Shown here: positions 44,647 through 54,662 of the stretch, in pieces
Layout: every line of letters begins with the position of its first letter
Numbering within the stretch: the first letter of the stretch is position 1
Origin: an uncultured Campylobacter sp.
Lineage (GTDB): Bacteria > Campylobacterota > Campylobacteria > Campylobacterales > Campylobacteraceae
Direction of reading: 5' to 3'
Assembly (NCBI RefSeq): GCF_938045775.1
Contig: NZ_CALIBH010000074.1
Span: 1 to 62,186, forward strand
DNA: 62,186 bases
The notes under the pieces: generated by a model
Told to the model about the DNA's origin: nothing
The model's input: the letters and a program-made list of their open reading frames with translations, nothing else
The model's database searches: none
Made by a program: the position numbers and the translations under genes

Positions 44647-45636
44647 ATGAAAATTTTAATTACAGGCGGCGCGGGATACATCGGTAGCCACGTCGCAAAG
44701 GCGCTTTTAGAAGCAAACCGCCACGACGTCGTCATACTGGATAATCTTTGTAAGGGCTCGATGCGAGCGATCGAGGCGCTTCGCAAGATAGGCGAGTTTG
44801 AGTTCGTGCAGGAAAGCCTAGAAAACACCCCTACGATCGAGAAGCTTTTTAAGCGCGAGAAGTTTGATGCGATCATTCACTTTGCGGCGTTTATCGAGGT
44901 TTTTGAAAGCACGCAAAATCCGCTAAAATACTATCTAAACAACACCGCCAACGCGATGAATTTGATCGCGCTTGCGAACAAATACGGCGTGAAAGACTTT
45001 ATCTTTAGCTCCACTGCGGCGACCTACGGCGAGCCGGACATCCCGCAAGTAAGCGAGGAAACTCCGCAAAATCCGATCAATCCGTACGGCAGAAGCAAGC
45101 TGATGGTCGAGTGGGTACTAAAAGACGCAGCCGCGGCAAATCCAAATTTTAAATATGGAATTTTGCGCTACTTCAACGTCGCAGGAGCCGCAAGCGACGG
45201 CACGATCGGGCAAAACTACCCGAACGCGACGCATCTTATTAAGGTAGCGACCCAAACGATCATTGGCAAGCGCGATAAGATGAGCATTTTCGGCGATGAT
45301 TACGACACCAAGGACGGCACCTGCATACGTGACTATATCCACGTAGAAGACCTCGCAAGCGCGCATCTGGCGGTGCTTGATTATCTGCAAAGTAACGACA
45401 GCGCGGTTTTTAACGTAGGATATGGCACGGGCTTTAGCGTAAAAGAGGTCGTTAATGAAGCTAAAAAAGTAAGCGGCGTGGATTTTAAAGTGCAGATCGC
45501 TCCGCGCAGAGCCGGCGATCCTGCCTGCCTCATCTCAAACGCGGATAAAATTCGCACCAAAACCTCTTGGCAGCCTGAGCACGAGAGCCTGGATGAGATC
45601 ATCCTAAGCGCGCTTAATTGGGAAAAGAAGCTCTAG
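44647..45636 (+). CDS. gne: UDP-hexose/HexNAc 4-epimerase (GalE/Gne)
   Basis: Short-chain dehydrogenase-type epimerase supplying UDP-Gal/UDP-GalNAc to glycan synthesis. 329 residues: TGGAGYIGSHVAKAL (8-21), catalytic YGRSKLM (Tyr, Lys), SSTAATYGEP, FNVAGA and YDTKDGTCIRDYIHVEDL. In C. jejuni the homologue gne lies at the edge of the pgl locus, the same position as here. Substrate range (Glc or GlcNAc) is inferred from that context. Confidence 0.92.
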   Translation: MKILITGGAGYIGSHVAKALLEANRHDVVILDNLCKGSMRAIEALRKIGEFEFVQESLENTPTIEKLFKREKFDAIIHFAAFIEVFESTQNPLKYYLNNTANAMNLIALANKYGVKDFIFSSTAATYGEPDIPQVSEETPQNPINPYGRSKLMVEWVLKDAAAANPNFKYGILRYFNVAGAASDGTIGQNYPNATHLIKVATQTIIGKRDKMSIFGDDYDTKDGTCIRDYIHVEDLASAHLAVLDYLQSNDSAVFNVGYGTGFSVKEVVNEAKKVSGVDFKVQIAPRRAGDPACLISNADKIRTKTSWQPEHESLDEIILSALNWEKKL

Positions 45637-45717
45637 GTTCTAGCGTGAAAGTGCGATTTGAAATTTTAAAATTTTACTCCGCCGCGTTTAATCGCGGCGA
45701 GCAAAAGGAAGCCTTGT

Positions 45718-47256
45718 TTGCTTAAAATTCTAAACGCCCCCGAAGCCGCGCAGCGTAAGCTCGGCGTCGTGCTATCGTATGTAAATATCTTTGTTTCTAC
45801 GATACTTACTTTGGTTTATACGCCGTTTTTTCTGCGGGCGCTGGGGCAGAGCGAGTTTGGGCTGTATTCTTTAGCTAGCAGCGTTATTGGCTATTTAGCG
45901 ATTTTGGATTTGGGTTTCGGCAACGCCGTGACGGTCTATACCGCCAAATACGCCTCGAGTGGCGAAGTGGAGCGCATGCATAAGCTGCACGGCACGATTT
46001 TTAGCGTGTATTTGGTAATGAGCGCGGTGATCGTGCTTGCAGGAGCTGCGCTGCTAGCCAATCTGCACGCGATTTTTGGCGCTAAGCTAAGCGCTAGTGA
46101 GATGGGCGAAATTCGCATTATGCTAATGCTACTAACTGCAAATTTAGCGATTAGCTTTCCTTTTAGCATCTATTCGTCGATCCTTACGGCGCATGAGAAT
46201 TTCGTATTTATCAAGCTAGTTGGGATCTTTCGCACGATCGCTCTGCCGCTAGCTGCGGTGCCTGCGCTACTTTTGGGATATAAGGCTATCGCGATCGTAA
46301 TCATCGCTACGGCGGTAAATTTAATCTGCGTCGCGGCAGATTTCATCTACTGCAAGCGCAAAGTCTCGCCCGTGATAAGCGTACGAAATTTCGACGCCTC
46401 CACGCTTAAGCAAATTTTTGGCTACTCGTTTTTTATATTTTTAGGCATCGTAGTCGATCAAGTAAACTGGAATGTCGATAATTTTATCTTAGGCGCTGTA
46501 GTAGGCGCTACAGCGGTCTCCACGTATGCCGTAGCAAGCACGATAAATGCCACTTTCGTCACGCTTTCGCTCACCATTAGCGGCGTGATGCTTCCTAAAA
46601 TCGCCAAAATGGTCTCTGCAAACTCCACTGATTCCGAGCTTAGCGCAGAATTTATCAAAATAGGCAGGCTGCAATTTTACGTGATATTTTTTATCGCGTC
46701 GCTTTTGGTGATTTTTGGGCGAGAGTTTATCGTGCTCTGGGCTGGCGCAAATTATGAAATTTCATACGCAATCGCGCTTATTTTGGTGCTTCCAGTAAGC
46801 GTGCCGTTGATTCAAAATTTAGGTCTAGCTGTGCTTCAGGCAAAAAACAAAGTCAAATTTCGCTCAATCGCCGCGTTTTGCGTCACGCTCGTAAACATCG
46901 CTATTTCTATCCCGCTAGCTAAGGCTTACGGTGGCGTGGGCGCTGCGTGCGGCACGGCTTTTGCGATCACCTTGCTAAATATCTGCGTGATGAATATCTA
47001 CTATGCTCGTGTAATCGGACTTGACATCGCTAAATTTTGGCAAAATATCGGCGCGATGTTAGTAAAATTTGCTCCCGCAATAGCAGTAAGCCTAGCGATA
47101 AATTACGCATTAGGCTTACACGGAGTGAGCTTTTTGCTAATTTGCGGCGGGCTTTATTCGGCTATGTTTGTGCTAAGTGCGTATTTTTGGGCGATGAATG
47201 ACTACGAACGCGCGATTTTTGGCGGCATTGCGGCTAAGATAAGGAGGCGGGCTTGA
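45718..47256 (+). CDS. Wzx-type (MOP/MATE-fold) polysaccharide flippase
   Basis: 512 residues with 12-14 membrane segments. N-terminal LSYVNIFVSTILTLVYTPFF, YSLASSVIGYLAILDLGFGNAV and YFSFFIFLGIVVDQVNWNVD-like central region are typical of lipid-linked oligosaccharide flippases. TTG start at 45718 after AAAAGGAAGCC. It sits in the pgl operon where C. jejuni has the ABC flippase PglK, and so probably flips the N-glycan lipid or another sugar lipid made here. Its stop overlaps the next gene (TTGA). Confidence 0.9.
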   Translation: MLKILNAPEAAQRKLGVVLSYVNIFVSTILTLVYTPFFLRALGQSEFGLYSLASSVIGYLAILDLGFGNAVTVYTAKYASSGEVERMHKLHGTIFSVYLVMSAVIVLAGAALLANLHAIFGAKLSASEMGEIRIMLMLLTANLAISFPFSIYSSILTAHENFVFIKLVGIFRTIALPLAAVPALLLGYKAIAIVIIATAVNLICVAADFIYCKRKVSPVISVRNFDASTLKQIFGYSFFIFLGIVVDQVNWNVDNFILGAVVGATAVSTYAVASTINATFVTLSLTISGVMLPKIAKMVSANSTDSELSAEFIKIGRLQFYVIFFIASLLVIFGREFIVLWAGANYEISYAIALILVLPVSVPLIQNLGLAVLQAKNKVKFRSIAAFCVTLVNIAISIPLAKAYGGVGAACGTAFAITLLNICVMNIYYARVIGLDIAKFWQNIGAMLVKFAPAIAVSLAINYALGLHGVSFLLICGGLYSAMFVLSAYFWAMNDYERAIFGGIAAKIRRRA

Positions 47257-48848
47257 GCTTCAATGTAATTAGCGAAGTGGTTACGAAAGACCGCTGTATC
47301 GGCTGCGGCGTCTGCGCGAGCAGCTGCCCTTTTAGCGTGCTAAAAATGCAGCTTGGGGGCAATGGATTTTACGCGCCCGAGGAGGGCGAAGGGTGCCGCG
47401 ACAAATGTGATATTTGTCTAAAAGTCTGCCCGTTTTACGAAAAAGATACGCTTGAAAATGAGCTAAATTCTAAATCATACTCAGAGTTGGAAAGCTTTAG
47501 CCCAGATTTTGGCAGGTTTTTAGCTACTTACAAATTCTACAAAAAAGATGAAGCGCAGCGCTTAAGCAGTGCAAGCGGCGGCGCGGGAGATTATATTTTT
47601 CGCGAGCTTTTTGCGCGCGGGCTCATTGATTACGCGATTTGCGCTGTGCCTGCGGACGAGGGGGATTTTATAGCCCAAAATTCCAAGCGTGATTTTTCTG
47701 CCTGCAATAATTTAGCGCAGCCGCAGAATTTGCAAAATTCCGCAACCAAAAATTCCGAGCAGAATTCCGTAATGGTAAATTTAACGCAGAATTTGGCGGA
47801 TGATGATTCTATAAATTTTACGAGTGCGCAAAATTCCTTTTGCGAAAATTTTACGCAGAATTCCGCGCAAAATTCTAAAGCTTCTTGTGAAAATTCCGTA
47901 TCAGCACAGAATTTTGCCTGCGAGAATTCCAAAAACGCGCGAAATTATGCGGGCGAAAATTCCGTGCCGCTATTTAAATTTAGCGTGATAAAAAATGCCG
48001 ATGAGCTTACTCGTGCGCGCTCGTCCGCTTACTATCCGCTCACGCTTGAAGCAGTGCTAAAGGAGATGTCGCGCCGTGAGGGTAGATACGCGATTAGCGC
48101 GCTGCCGTGTTTTGCCAAGGCCTTAAGGCTTGCTGCGAGCAAAAATCCGCGCCTTAAATCCCGCATAAGCTTTATTGTCGGGCTGGTTTGCGGACAGGGC
48201 AAGGGTGCTGGTTTCACGCATAAGCTGGCAGATCTTGCGTTTAAAGAGCGTAAGCAGCTCGCGGCAGTTAATTATAGATATAAAATCGCGGGCAAAAGCG
48301 CGATGGGCTTTGGTTTTAAATTCCGCGCTACAGACGGCAGCGAGGCGATAGACGATCGCAGTAGTAGCGCCTTTGCGTACTGGAGTTCGCGCGCTTTTAC
48401 CCCACTTGCGTGCAACGCCTGCACCGACGTTTTTGCTAAATGCGCCGACGTCGTACTGATGGATGCGTGGCTGCAAAGCGAAATGAACGAGTGGCGCGGC
48501 ACATCGCTCGTAATTACGCGCGCAGCTCAGATCGACGCGCTGTTTTCGCAGCCTACGAAGCAGGCACGCGAGGAGATTTTTTGCGAGCGGATATCCGCAG
48601 CAGAGGTGCAGCGCTCGCAGCAAAGCCAAGTGGAGTGTAAAAACGAAATTTTCTATGGCGCGAAAAACCCGCTTAGGCGTTACATCTTGCGCCAGAAGCT
48701 TCAGATCCAGCGATATAGTGCTACGCATTTTGATTGTGATGATTTCATCGCTGCTAGGCTTAAAAAAATTGCCGCTGCGAATAAAGTGCTAGCGCTTTTG
48801 GCGCTACCAAAGATCGCGGCATATAAAATTTATAGGAAGTTTGCATGA
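47253..48848 (+). CDS. F420-hydrogenase/dehydrogenase beta-subunit-like Fe-S protein
   Basis: 531 residues. N-terminal double [4Fe-4S] ferredoxin: CIGCGVCASSCPF (Cys15, 18, 21, 25) and CRDKCDICLKVCPF (48, 52, 55, 59), then an FrhB-like domain (SASGGAGDYIFREL, ALPCFAKALR, GLVCGQGKG, FRATDGS, ACTDVFAKCADVVLMDAW). Such proteins often accompany polysaccharide pyruvyltransferases in glycan loci. Residues about 140-245 are an Asn/Ser/Ala-rich insert (QNSATKNSEQNS, TQNSAQNSKASCENS). Start TTG overlapping the flippase stop; overlaps the next gene by four bases. Confidence 0.85.
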   Translation: MSFNVISEVVTKDRCIGCGVCASSCPFSVLKMQLGGNGFYAPEEGEGCRDKCDICLKVCPFYEKDTLENELNSKSYSELESFSPDFGRFLATYKFYKKDEAQRLSSASGGAGDYIFRELFARGLIDYAICAVPADEGDFIAQNSKRDFSACNNLAQPQNLQNSATKNSEQNSVMVNLTQNLADDDSINFTSAQNSFCENFTQNSAQNSKASCENSVSAQNFACENSKNARNYAGENSVPLFKFSVIKNADELTRARSSAYYPLTLEAVLKEMSRREGRYAISALPCFAKALRLAASKNPRLKSRISFIVGLVCGQGKGAGFTHKLADLAFKERKQLAAVNYRYKIAGKSAMGFGFKFRATDGSEAIDDRSSSAFAYWSSRAFTPLACNACTDVFAKCADVVLMDAWLQSEMNEWRGTSLVITRAAQIDALFSQPTKQAREEIFCERISAAEVQRSQQSQVECKNEIFYGAKNPLRRYILRQKLQIQRYSATHFDCDDFIAARLKKIAAANKVLALLALPKIAAYKIYRKFA

Positions 48849-49906
48849 AGATCGGGATTTTTACCCTGCCGCTAGTAAATAATTACGGCGGAATTTTACA
48901 AGCTTACGCGCTAAGCCGCGTACTAGTGGGGCTAGGGCATGAGCCACGTCTCATAAATTTGCGCCTGCAAAGAAGTAAACTATCGATTGCGTATATTAAA
49001 TTTTTAGTGGCGCGCACGCTTAAAAAGGAGCTTCGCGGCGCGAAATTTAATCCCTCTTACGAGCGCGATACTAGCGAGTTTGTGGCGGAAAATATCCCTT
49101 TAACCGCGCCTGTTTGTACGCTTGCGGATTTAAAGGCGCTGTGCGAGAAAGAGCGCTTTGAAGCAGTGATTTTAGGAAGCGATCAGGTTTTTCGCCCTAG
49201 CTATTTTGCGGATTTTGCAGATTGCTTTAGCCTTGGATTTTTGCCGCCTAACTGCACGCGGATCGCCTATGCTGCGAGCTTCGGCGGAGATAGGCTCTGT
49301 GGGCTTAAAAACCCCGCGGATTTAAAAGCTCACGCTGCAAATTTGGCTAAATTTAAAGCTATTTCGGTGCGCGAGTGCGACGGCGTAAGGCTTGCGCGCG
49401 AATGCTTTGGCGTAGATGCGCGCTGGGTGCTAGATCCTACGCTTTTGGCTAACAAAGAGATTTACGATAAATTTTTAAGCCATGCGCCCAAGCGCAAGGG
49501 CTTTGCCTATATCCTAGATCCATCGCCTCGCTCAGAAGCGGCGATAGAGCTACTAAAGAAGCAAAGCGGACTAGAGATAGATGAGGTGAACGACCGCGGC
49601 AACCGCATCGGCATAAAAGCGTGGCTAAGCGCTATTGCGGGCGCGGAGTTTGTGCTAACCGACTCATTTCACGGCTGCGTATTTTCTATAATCTTTAATA
49701 AGCCGTTTTTTGTGCTCGTTAACGCTAGTCGCGGCGCGTCGCGCTTTAGCTCGCTTTTGGGCTTATTCGGGCTTGAAAATAGGGCTTTGCAAGATCCCAA
49801 AGACGCGCGCTTGGACGCGACTATCGATTGGGATGGCGTAAATGAGGCGTTGCGCCGTAAAAGAGAGGATTCGATGAAATTTTTAAAAACAAGTTTAGGC
49901 TCATAA
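48845..49906 (+). CDS. polysaccharide pyruvyltransferase-family protein
   Basis: 353 residues of the CsaB/WcaK (PF04230-type) family, expected to add ketal-pyruvate to a sugar. FTLPLVNNYGGILQAYALS at the start, VILGSDQVFRP, FDVRECDGVRLAREC-like middle region, and TDSFHGCVFSIIFNKPFFVL, the conserved SFHG segment. Partner of the Fe-S protein directly upstream with four-base overlap. Its presence predicts an acidic, pyruvylated glycan. Confidence 0.88.
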   Translation: MKIGIFTLPLVNNYGGILQAYALSRVLVGLGHEPRLINLRLQRSKLSIAYIKFLVARTLKKELRGAKFNPSYERDTSEFVAENIPLTAPVCTLADLKALCEKERFEAVILGSDQVFRPSYFADFADCFSLGFLPPNCTRIAYAASFGGDRLCGLKNPADLKAHAANLAKFKAISVRECDGVRLARECFGVDARWVLDPTLLANKEIYDKFLSHAPKRKGFAYILDPSPRSEAAIELLKKQSGLEIDEVNDRGNRIGIKAWLSAIAGAEFVLTDSFHGCVFSIIFNKPFFVLVNASRGASRFSSLLGLFGLENRALQDPKDARLDATIDWDGVNEALRRKREDSMKFLKTSLGS

Positions 49907-49907
49907 A

Positions 49908-50987
49908 ATGAAAATAGCTATGGTAATTTCTGCTTTAGGCAAGGGCGGTGCCGAGCGCGTGCTAAGCGTGCTGGCAAATTTTTTCTGCCGTGAGAATGAA
50001 GTCTGTGTGATAAAATTTGACGCAGATGAGCCGTTTTACGCGCTAGATCCTAAGATCGAGCTTCTTAGCTTGGATTTGGGAGTGGGCGATTTAGGAGTAT
50101 TTGGCAATATAAAAAAGCGCTACGATAAAATTTTAGCCTTGCACAGGCTTCTAAAAAATCGTAAATTTGACGTAGTAATCTCGTTTTTAGATAATACCAA
50201 TGTCCTTACGCTTATCGCAAATCTTGGAGTCGGGCAGAAAATCATCGTCTCCGAACACACCAATCATCGCTTTTTAAAAAGTCCGATCTGGCGAGCTCTC
50301 AAGCGGATCTTTTATCCGAGGGCTGCAGCTCTTAGCGTGCTTAGTAAATTTGATCTGGATCATTACACATATGTGCAAAATCGCGCGATTATGCCTAATC
50401 CGATGTTTGAGATCAGCCATGCTAAAGATGCTCGCCCGCCTAAAGAAAATATCATCCTAGCAGCCGGCCGGCTCAATGTCTATAAGGGCTTTGATGTCCT
50501 TCTTAAGGCGCTTGCGCTTGTAGATTTCAATCTTTTAAAAGAATGGAAGGTGGTGATCGCAGGCGACGGAGAGGAGCGAAAGAGCCTTGAGAGCCTAGCT
50601 GCGAAGCTGCGCTTAAACGTGCAGTTCATCGGCTTTGTGCGCGATATCGAAAGCTTATATGAACGCGCTAAAATCGTAGTCGTAACCTCCAAGATGGAGG
50701 GCTTTTGCAATATTTTGATGGAAAGTATATTTTTCGGCACCGCTAGAATTTCTACAGATTGCATCGCAGGTCCTAGCGAGCTTATAAGCGACGGCGTGGA
50801 TGGGTTTTTGTGTCCAGTGGGAGATAGCGCAAGTATCGCTAAAAAGCTTGAAATTCTAATGAGCGACGAAAAGCTGCGCGAGCGACTCGTACAAAATGCC
50901 TCCAAGCGCGAGGAGAGCTTTAAAATTGAAACGATCGGGCAACGCTGGTTGGATTTTATAGCCGCTACGATACACAGGGAGGAATAA
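49908..50987 (+). CDS. glycosyltransferase family 4 (PglH-like, copy 1)
   Basis: 359-residue GT-B transferase. N-terminal MVISALGKGGAERVLSVLAN, VISFLDNTNVLTL, SEHTNHRFLKSPIWRALKR, AAGRLNVYKGFDVLLKALAL, EGFCNILMESIF and GPSELISDGVDGFL are close in order to PglH, the polymerase that adds several GalNAc. Adjacent to a second related gene (52249). Shares one base with the next start (TAATG). Confidence 0.88.
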   Translation: MKIAMVISALGKGGAERVLSVLANFFCRENEVCVIKFDADEPFYALDPKIELLSLDLGVGDLGVFGNIKKRYDKILALHRLLKNRKFDVVISFLDNTNVLTLIANLGVGQKIIVSEHTNHRFLKSPIWRALKRIFYPRAAALSVLSKFDLDHYTYVQNRAIMPNPMFEISHAKDARPPKENIILAAGRLNVYKGFDVLLKALALVDFNLLKEWKVVIAGDGEERKSLESLAAKLRLNVQFIGFVRDIESLYERAKIVVVTSKMEGFCNILMESIFFGTARISTDCIAGPSELISDGVDGFLCPVGDSASIAKKLEILMSDEKLRERLVQNASKREESFKIETIGQRWLDFIAATIHREE

Positions 50988-52252
50988 TGAGCGAAAATCC
51001 CCTAATCTCGGTCATCATCCCCGTTTATAATGTCAAAGAATTTCTGCACGCTTGCGTGGAGTGCATTACGGCGCAGACCTATACGAACTTAGAAATTTTG
51101 CTCGTAGATGATGGCTCAAATGACGGCAGCGAGGCGATTTGCGACGAATACGCTGCGCGCGATCCCCGTGTGCGCGTGTTGCATAGACTAAACGGCGGAC
51201 AGGCTAGCGCGCGAAACGCTGCTTTGGATGTCGCTCGCGGGGAGTTTATCAGTTTCGTAGACAGCGACGACTTGATAAGCCTTGATTTGATTGAGACGCT
51301 TTTTCGTCTGACGCAGAAATTTTGCACCAAAATAGCTATGTGCGGCTACACAGCATTTAGCGACGAGAGCGAAATAAATAATTTCAAGGCGGCTTTAAAT
51401 TCTAAAGAAAATCAAAATTCTAAAGAGATTAGCGATCCAGGAGGAGCTGCAAATTCAAATGCCAACGCAGGCGAATACAAAATATCGCCGCAAGAGCTTT
51501 TTAGACGCAGCTGCACGCAGGATCCGTATTTTAGCACCGCGGTTTGGCGCGCGCTGTTTGCTCGCGAAATTTTCACTGCTTTGCGCTTTCCTGCGGGGCA
51601 GATCTATGAGGATGTGGCGATATTTTTTGATATTTTTAACGCTTCTATTTCGGCGTGCACGGATGAAATTTTATATTTTTATCGCGTAAGGGCGGGCTCG
51701 ACCGTAAACTCATTCGCTCGCAGGCATCTGGCGGTCATCGCTGCGGTGCGCCGCTATACTGAGGCGATCGCTGCGAATTATCCAAGCTTGGCGCGTGAGG
51801 CTAATTTTACTCGCTGCGAATCCGCGCTGAATACGGCGTTTTTAATTATCAAATCAAGCTTTGATCCTGCAGGCTTGGATGGAGATGCAACTTCTCCTTC
51901 CAAGGCTAATAAGCGCAGCTTGGCAAACGAGGCAGATTTGCATGGCGCTGATAGTTTATCTTGCGCATGCGGTAAAAATTCTGCAGTTAAAAATTCCGCC
52001 AAGCAAAATTATATGCGAAATTCTAAGCAAAATTCCGCGTCGCAAAGAAAGACCGCAGATCCCCGCTCTCCTTTAAGCGCTGCAGAAGCTGCGGATCAGA
52101 TCCGCTCACTGCACGCTTTGGTGCGCGAGCGGCTGGATTTTGGATTTTTCGCAGCGCATGCAAGCCGCACGCAGACGCTGATGATGGTCTTATTTTACGC
52201 TAGCCCCGCGCTTTTGCGGCTATTTTATAAAATTTATCGGAAGCTAAAATGA
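50987..52252 (+). CDS. glycosyltransferase family 2 with low-complexity inserts
   Basis: 421 residues. GT-A core: ISVIIPVYNVKEFLHACVEC, VDDGSNDGSEAICDEYA, GGQASARNAALDVARGEF and the metal-binding SFVDSDDLI. A branch-adding role like PglI is possible from context. Two inserts: about 128-162 (NSKENQNSKEISDPGG) and about 293-365 (KNSAVKNSAKQNYMRNSK). Without them the length is about 310, the usual GT2 size. Four-base overlap with the next gene. Confidence 0.86.
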   Translation: MSENPLISVIIPVYNVKEFLHACVECITAQTYTNLEILLVDDGSNDGSEAICDEYAARDPRVRVLHRLNGGQASARNAALDVARGEFISFVDSDDLISLDLIETLFRLTQKFCTKIAMCGYTAFSDESEINNFKAALNSKENQNSKEISDPGGAANSNANAGEYKISPQELFRRSCTQDPYFSTAVWRALFAREIFTALRFPAGQIYEDVAIFFDIFNASISACTDEILYFYRVRAGSTVNSFARRHLAVIAAVRRYTEAIAANYPSLAREANFTRCESALNTAFLIIKSSFDPAGLDGDATSPSKANKRSLANEADLHGADSLSCACGKNSAVKNSAKQNYMRNSKQNSASQRKTADPRSPLSAAEAADQIRSLHALVRERLDFGFFAAHASRTQTLMMVLFYASPALLRLFYKIYRKLK

Positions 52253-53292
52253 AAATTTTATTCGTCATCGCGGCTCTTAGAAACGGCGGCGCCGAGCGCG
52301 TGTTGCAGGTCTTGGCGAACCATTTTGCGCGCGCAAACGACGTTACGATCGCGATTTTGGAAAATGACGAGGGCAGGTATAAATTTAGCGAAAAGATAAA
52401 ATTTTTGCATCTAGATGTTTATAAAAACGGCGGCAGGTTCGATAAATACAGAATTTTGCGCGAGTGTTTCAAGCGCGAGCGCCCAAACGTCATCATCAGC
52501 TTTATGGACTGGACGAACGTAGCGTGCGTGATCGCAAGCTTTGGGCTAGGCATCCCGCTCATCGCGACCGAGCACAACGCGCACGATTATCTGCCAAGCG
52601 GGCTTTTTAGCCGCGTGCGCGATCTGTGCTACAAAAAAGCGGACGCGCTTACGGTGCTTACGCGCTCGGACTTTGAGTACTATTCGCGATTTGTCAAAAA
52701 CTGCTTCGTCGTGCATAATCCTTTTTTCGGCGAGATTGATGGCGCTAAAAGCGCTAAGCGAAACGTGATCTTAAGCGTCGGCAGGCTCGAGCCCGTAAAG
52801 GGGTATGAAATTTACTTTGATGCGCTAAGCAGGATCGATAAAGGCCTGCTTGCGCAGTGGGAAATTTTAATCGCAGGCGACGGCTCGCTGCGCGAAAGCT
52901 TGCGCGAGCTGGCAGCACGGCTTGGACTTGAAGTGCGTTTTTTAGGGCATAAACAGGACGTGAGCGAGCTGTATAAAGAAGCTAAAATTTTTGTACTCAG
53001 CTCGCTTAGCGAGGGGCTTCCGAACGTGCTGATCGAGTCTGCATTTTACGGCTGCGCACGGCTTAGCAGCGACACGGCGGGCGCAAAAGAGCTCATAAAG
53101 GACGGCTTTAGCGGCATTTTATTTAAATGCGGCGATGCGAATGAACTTGCGAGCAAGCTTGAAAATTTGATGCGCGATGAGGCGCTGCAAAAGCGGCTGG
53201 TGCAAAATGCAAATGAGAATTTAGACGATTTTTCGCAGGAGCGCATAGTCGAGCTCTGGCAGGGCTTGATCGATCGGTTTGCGCGTAAATAG
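52249..53292 (+). CDS. glycosyltransferase family 4 (PglH-like, copy 2)
   Basis: 347-residue GT-B transferase. FVIAALRNGGAERVLQVLAN, IISFMDWTNVACV, TEHNAHDYLPSGLFSRVRD, SVGRLEPVKGYEIYFDALS, SLSEGLPNVLIESAFYG and GAKELIKDGFSGIL. Clearly paralogous to the gene at 49908. Together they may elongate or alternate HexNAc additions. A 250-base gap with no gene follows before pglJ. Confidence 0.88.
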   Translation: MKILFVIAALRNGGAERVLQVLANHFARANDVTIAILENDEGRYKFSEKIKFLHLDVYKNGGRFDKYRILRECFKRERPNVIISFMDWTNVACVIASFGLGIPLIATEHNAHDYLPSGLFSRVRDLCYKKADALTVLTRSDFEYYSRFVKNCFVVHNPFFGEIDGAKSAKRNVILSVGRLEPVKGYEIYFDALSRIDKGLLAQWEILIAGDGSLRESLRELAARLGLEVRFLGHKQDVSELYKEAKIFVLSSLSEGLPNVLIESAFYGCARLSSDTAGAKELIKDGFSGILFKCGDANELASKLENLMRDEALQKRLVQNANENLDDFSQERIVELWQGLIDRFARK

Positions 53293-53541
53293 CAGCCGCT
53301 TATTGATGCCCTAGCGGCGCGCAGGGATTAAATTTAAACTTCGGTGTGCTAAGATAGCATCTTGCGCCCGAGCAAAACGGCGCGTTTAAATTTATAAAGC
53401 CGCATCGCGCGATGAAATTTAGCCGCTTGGGGCAGCGCAAAACGCGCTAAATTTAAACGGAATGCGCGGCGTATGCTCGCATAAAAAGCGGAACTAAAGC
53501 TTAAATTTAGGGCGCGGCAGCGATATTTAAAAGGTAAAGGG

Positions 53542-54660
53542 ATGAAGAAATTAAGCGTTTTTATATATTCGATGGGAGGCGGCGGCGCCGAGCGCGTCGT
53601 AAGCAACCTATTAGGCGAGCTTACGGCGCGCTACGAAGTGCATCTGGTGCTGATGAACGAGAGGATTTTTTATGAAATTCCAAGCGGCGTGCAGATCCAT
53701 TTTATCGAAAAATCAGCCCCTTTTGAAAATGGACTGTTGAAGCTCGCAAAGCTGCCGTTTTTGGCGCTGCGATACAAAAAGCTATGCGAGAGGCTGAGTA
53801 TCGACATCCACTTCGTTTGGATGAACCGCCCTTGTTACGTGGCGGCGCTGGCGCGAGTTTACGGATTGGGCGGAGCGATGATTTTTAACGAATGCTCGAC
53901 GCCGTCGGTGCTATATAAAGAGCCGAGCTTTAAATCTAAAATTTCAAAGCTTCTGCTGCGCAAGCTCTACCCGAAGGCTGATTTTATCTTTCCAAACTCG
54001 CTTGGCAATCTGCGCGATCTGGCGGATAACTTTGGAATCGATGAGCGCAAGATGAGCGTACTATACAACGCGATCGATCTGGATGAGATCGGTCGCAAAG
54101 CTAGCGAGCCTATCGCGCAGCAGAGGCCGTTTTTCCTAAGCGTCGGCAGGCTCGATGCGGGCAAAAACCACGCGCTTTTGATCCGCGCGTATGCGAATTT
54201 AAAAAATAATGACAAAGACCTACTGATCCTAGGCGACGGCGTGCTGCGAGCCGAACTTGAGGCTCTGATAGAGGAGCTGGGCTTAAGCGGCCGCGTGAAG
54301 CTGTTGGGCTTTGACGCAAATCCGTATAAATATATGGCTAGATGCTATGCGTTCGTCTTTGTAAGCCTTTTTGAGGGGTTTTCAAACGCGCTCATCGAGG
54401 CGCTTGCGTGCGGCAAGCTCGTAATTTCAAGCGATCATCAAAGCGGCGCGCGCGAGCTTATGGGGCAGAGCGAATGGGGCGTGCTGGTGGGCGTAAACGA
54501 TCTAGAAAGCACTCAAGCGGCGATGCAAAAAGCGCTGGATGATGAAAATTATGTAAAATTTTATGAGAAAAAGGCTAAAATTAGAGCCTCGTTTTTCGAT
54601 AAAAAACGGATAGCAAGCGAGCTGATCGCAAAAATAGAACAAATCGACGAAGGAAAATAG
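53542..54660 (+). CDS. pglJ: PglJ, GalNAc transferase of the N-glycan pathway
   Basis: 372 residues. The sequence follows C. jejuni PglJ as I remember it: FIYSMGGGGAERVV, HLVLMNERIFYEIP, LPFLALRYKKLCERL, FNECSTPSVLYKEPSF, SVGRLDAGKNHALLIRAYA, LLGFDANPYKYMARC, EGFSNALIEALACGKLVISS and HQSGARELMG. It adds the second HexNAc to the lipid-linked glycan on the cytoplasmic face. RBS AAAGGTAAAGGG. Ends two bases before pglB. Confidence 0.88.
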   Translation: MKKLSVFIYSMGGGGAERVVSNLLGELTARYEVHLVLMNERIFYEIPSGVQIHFIEKSAPFENGLLKLAKLPFLALRYKKLCERLSIDIHFVWMNRPCYVAALARVYGLGGAMIFNECSTPSVLYKEPSFKSKISKLLLRKLYPKADFIFPNSLGNLRDLADNFGIDERKMSVLYNAIDLDEIGRKASEPIAQQRPFFLSVGRLDAGKNHALLIRAYANLKNNDKDLLILGDGVLRAELEALIEELGLSGRVKLLGFDANPYKYMARCYAFVFVSLFEGFSNALIEALACGKLVISSDHQSGARELMGQSEWGVLVGVNDLESTQAAMQKALDDENYVKFYEKKAKIRASFFDKKRIASELIAKIEQIDEGK

Positions 54661-54662
54661 GC

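Noticed and set aside
53293..53541. Possible gene or remnant between the second PglH-like gene and pglJ
   Set aside because: No sense-strand frame with start and ribosome site; the minus-strand frame overlaps pglJ.
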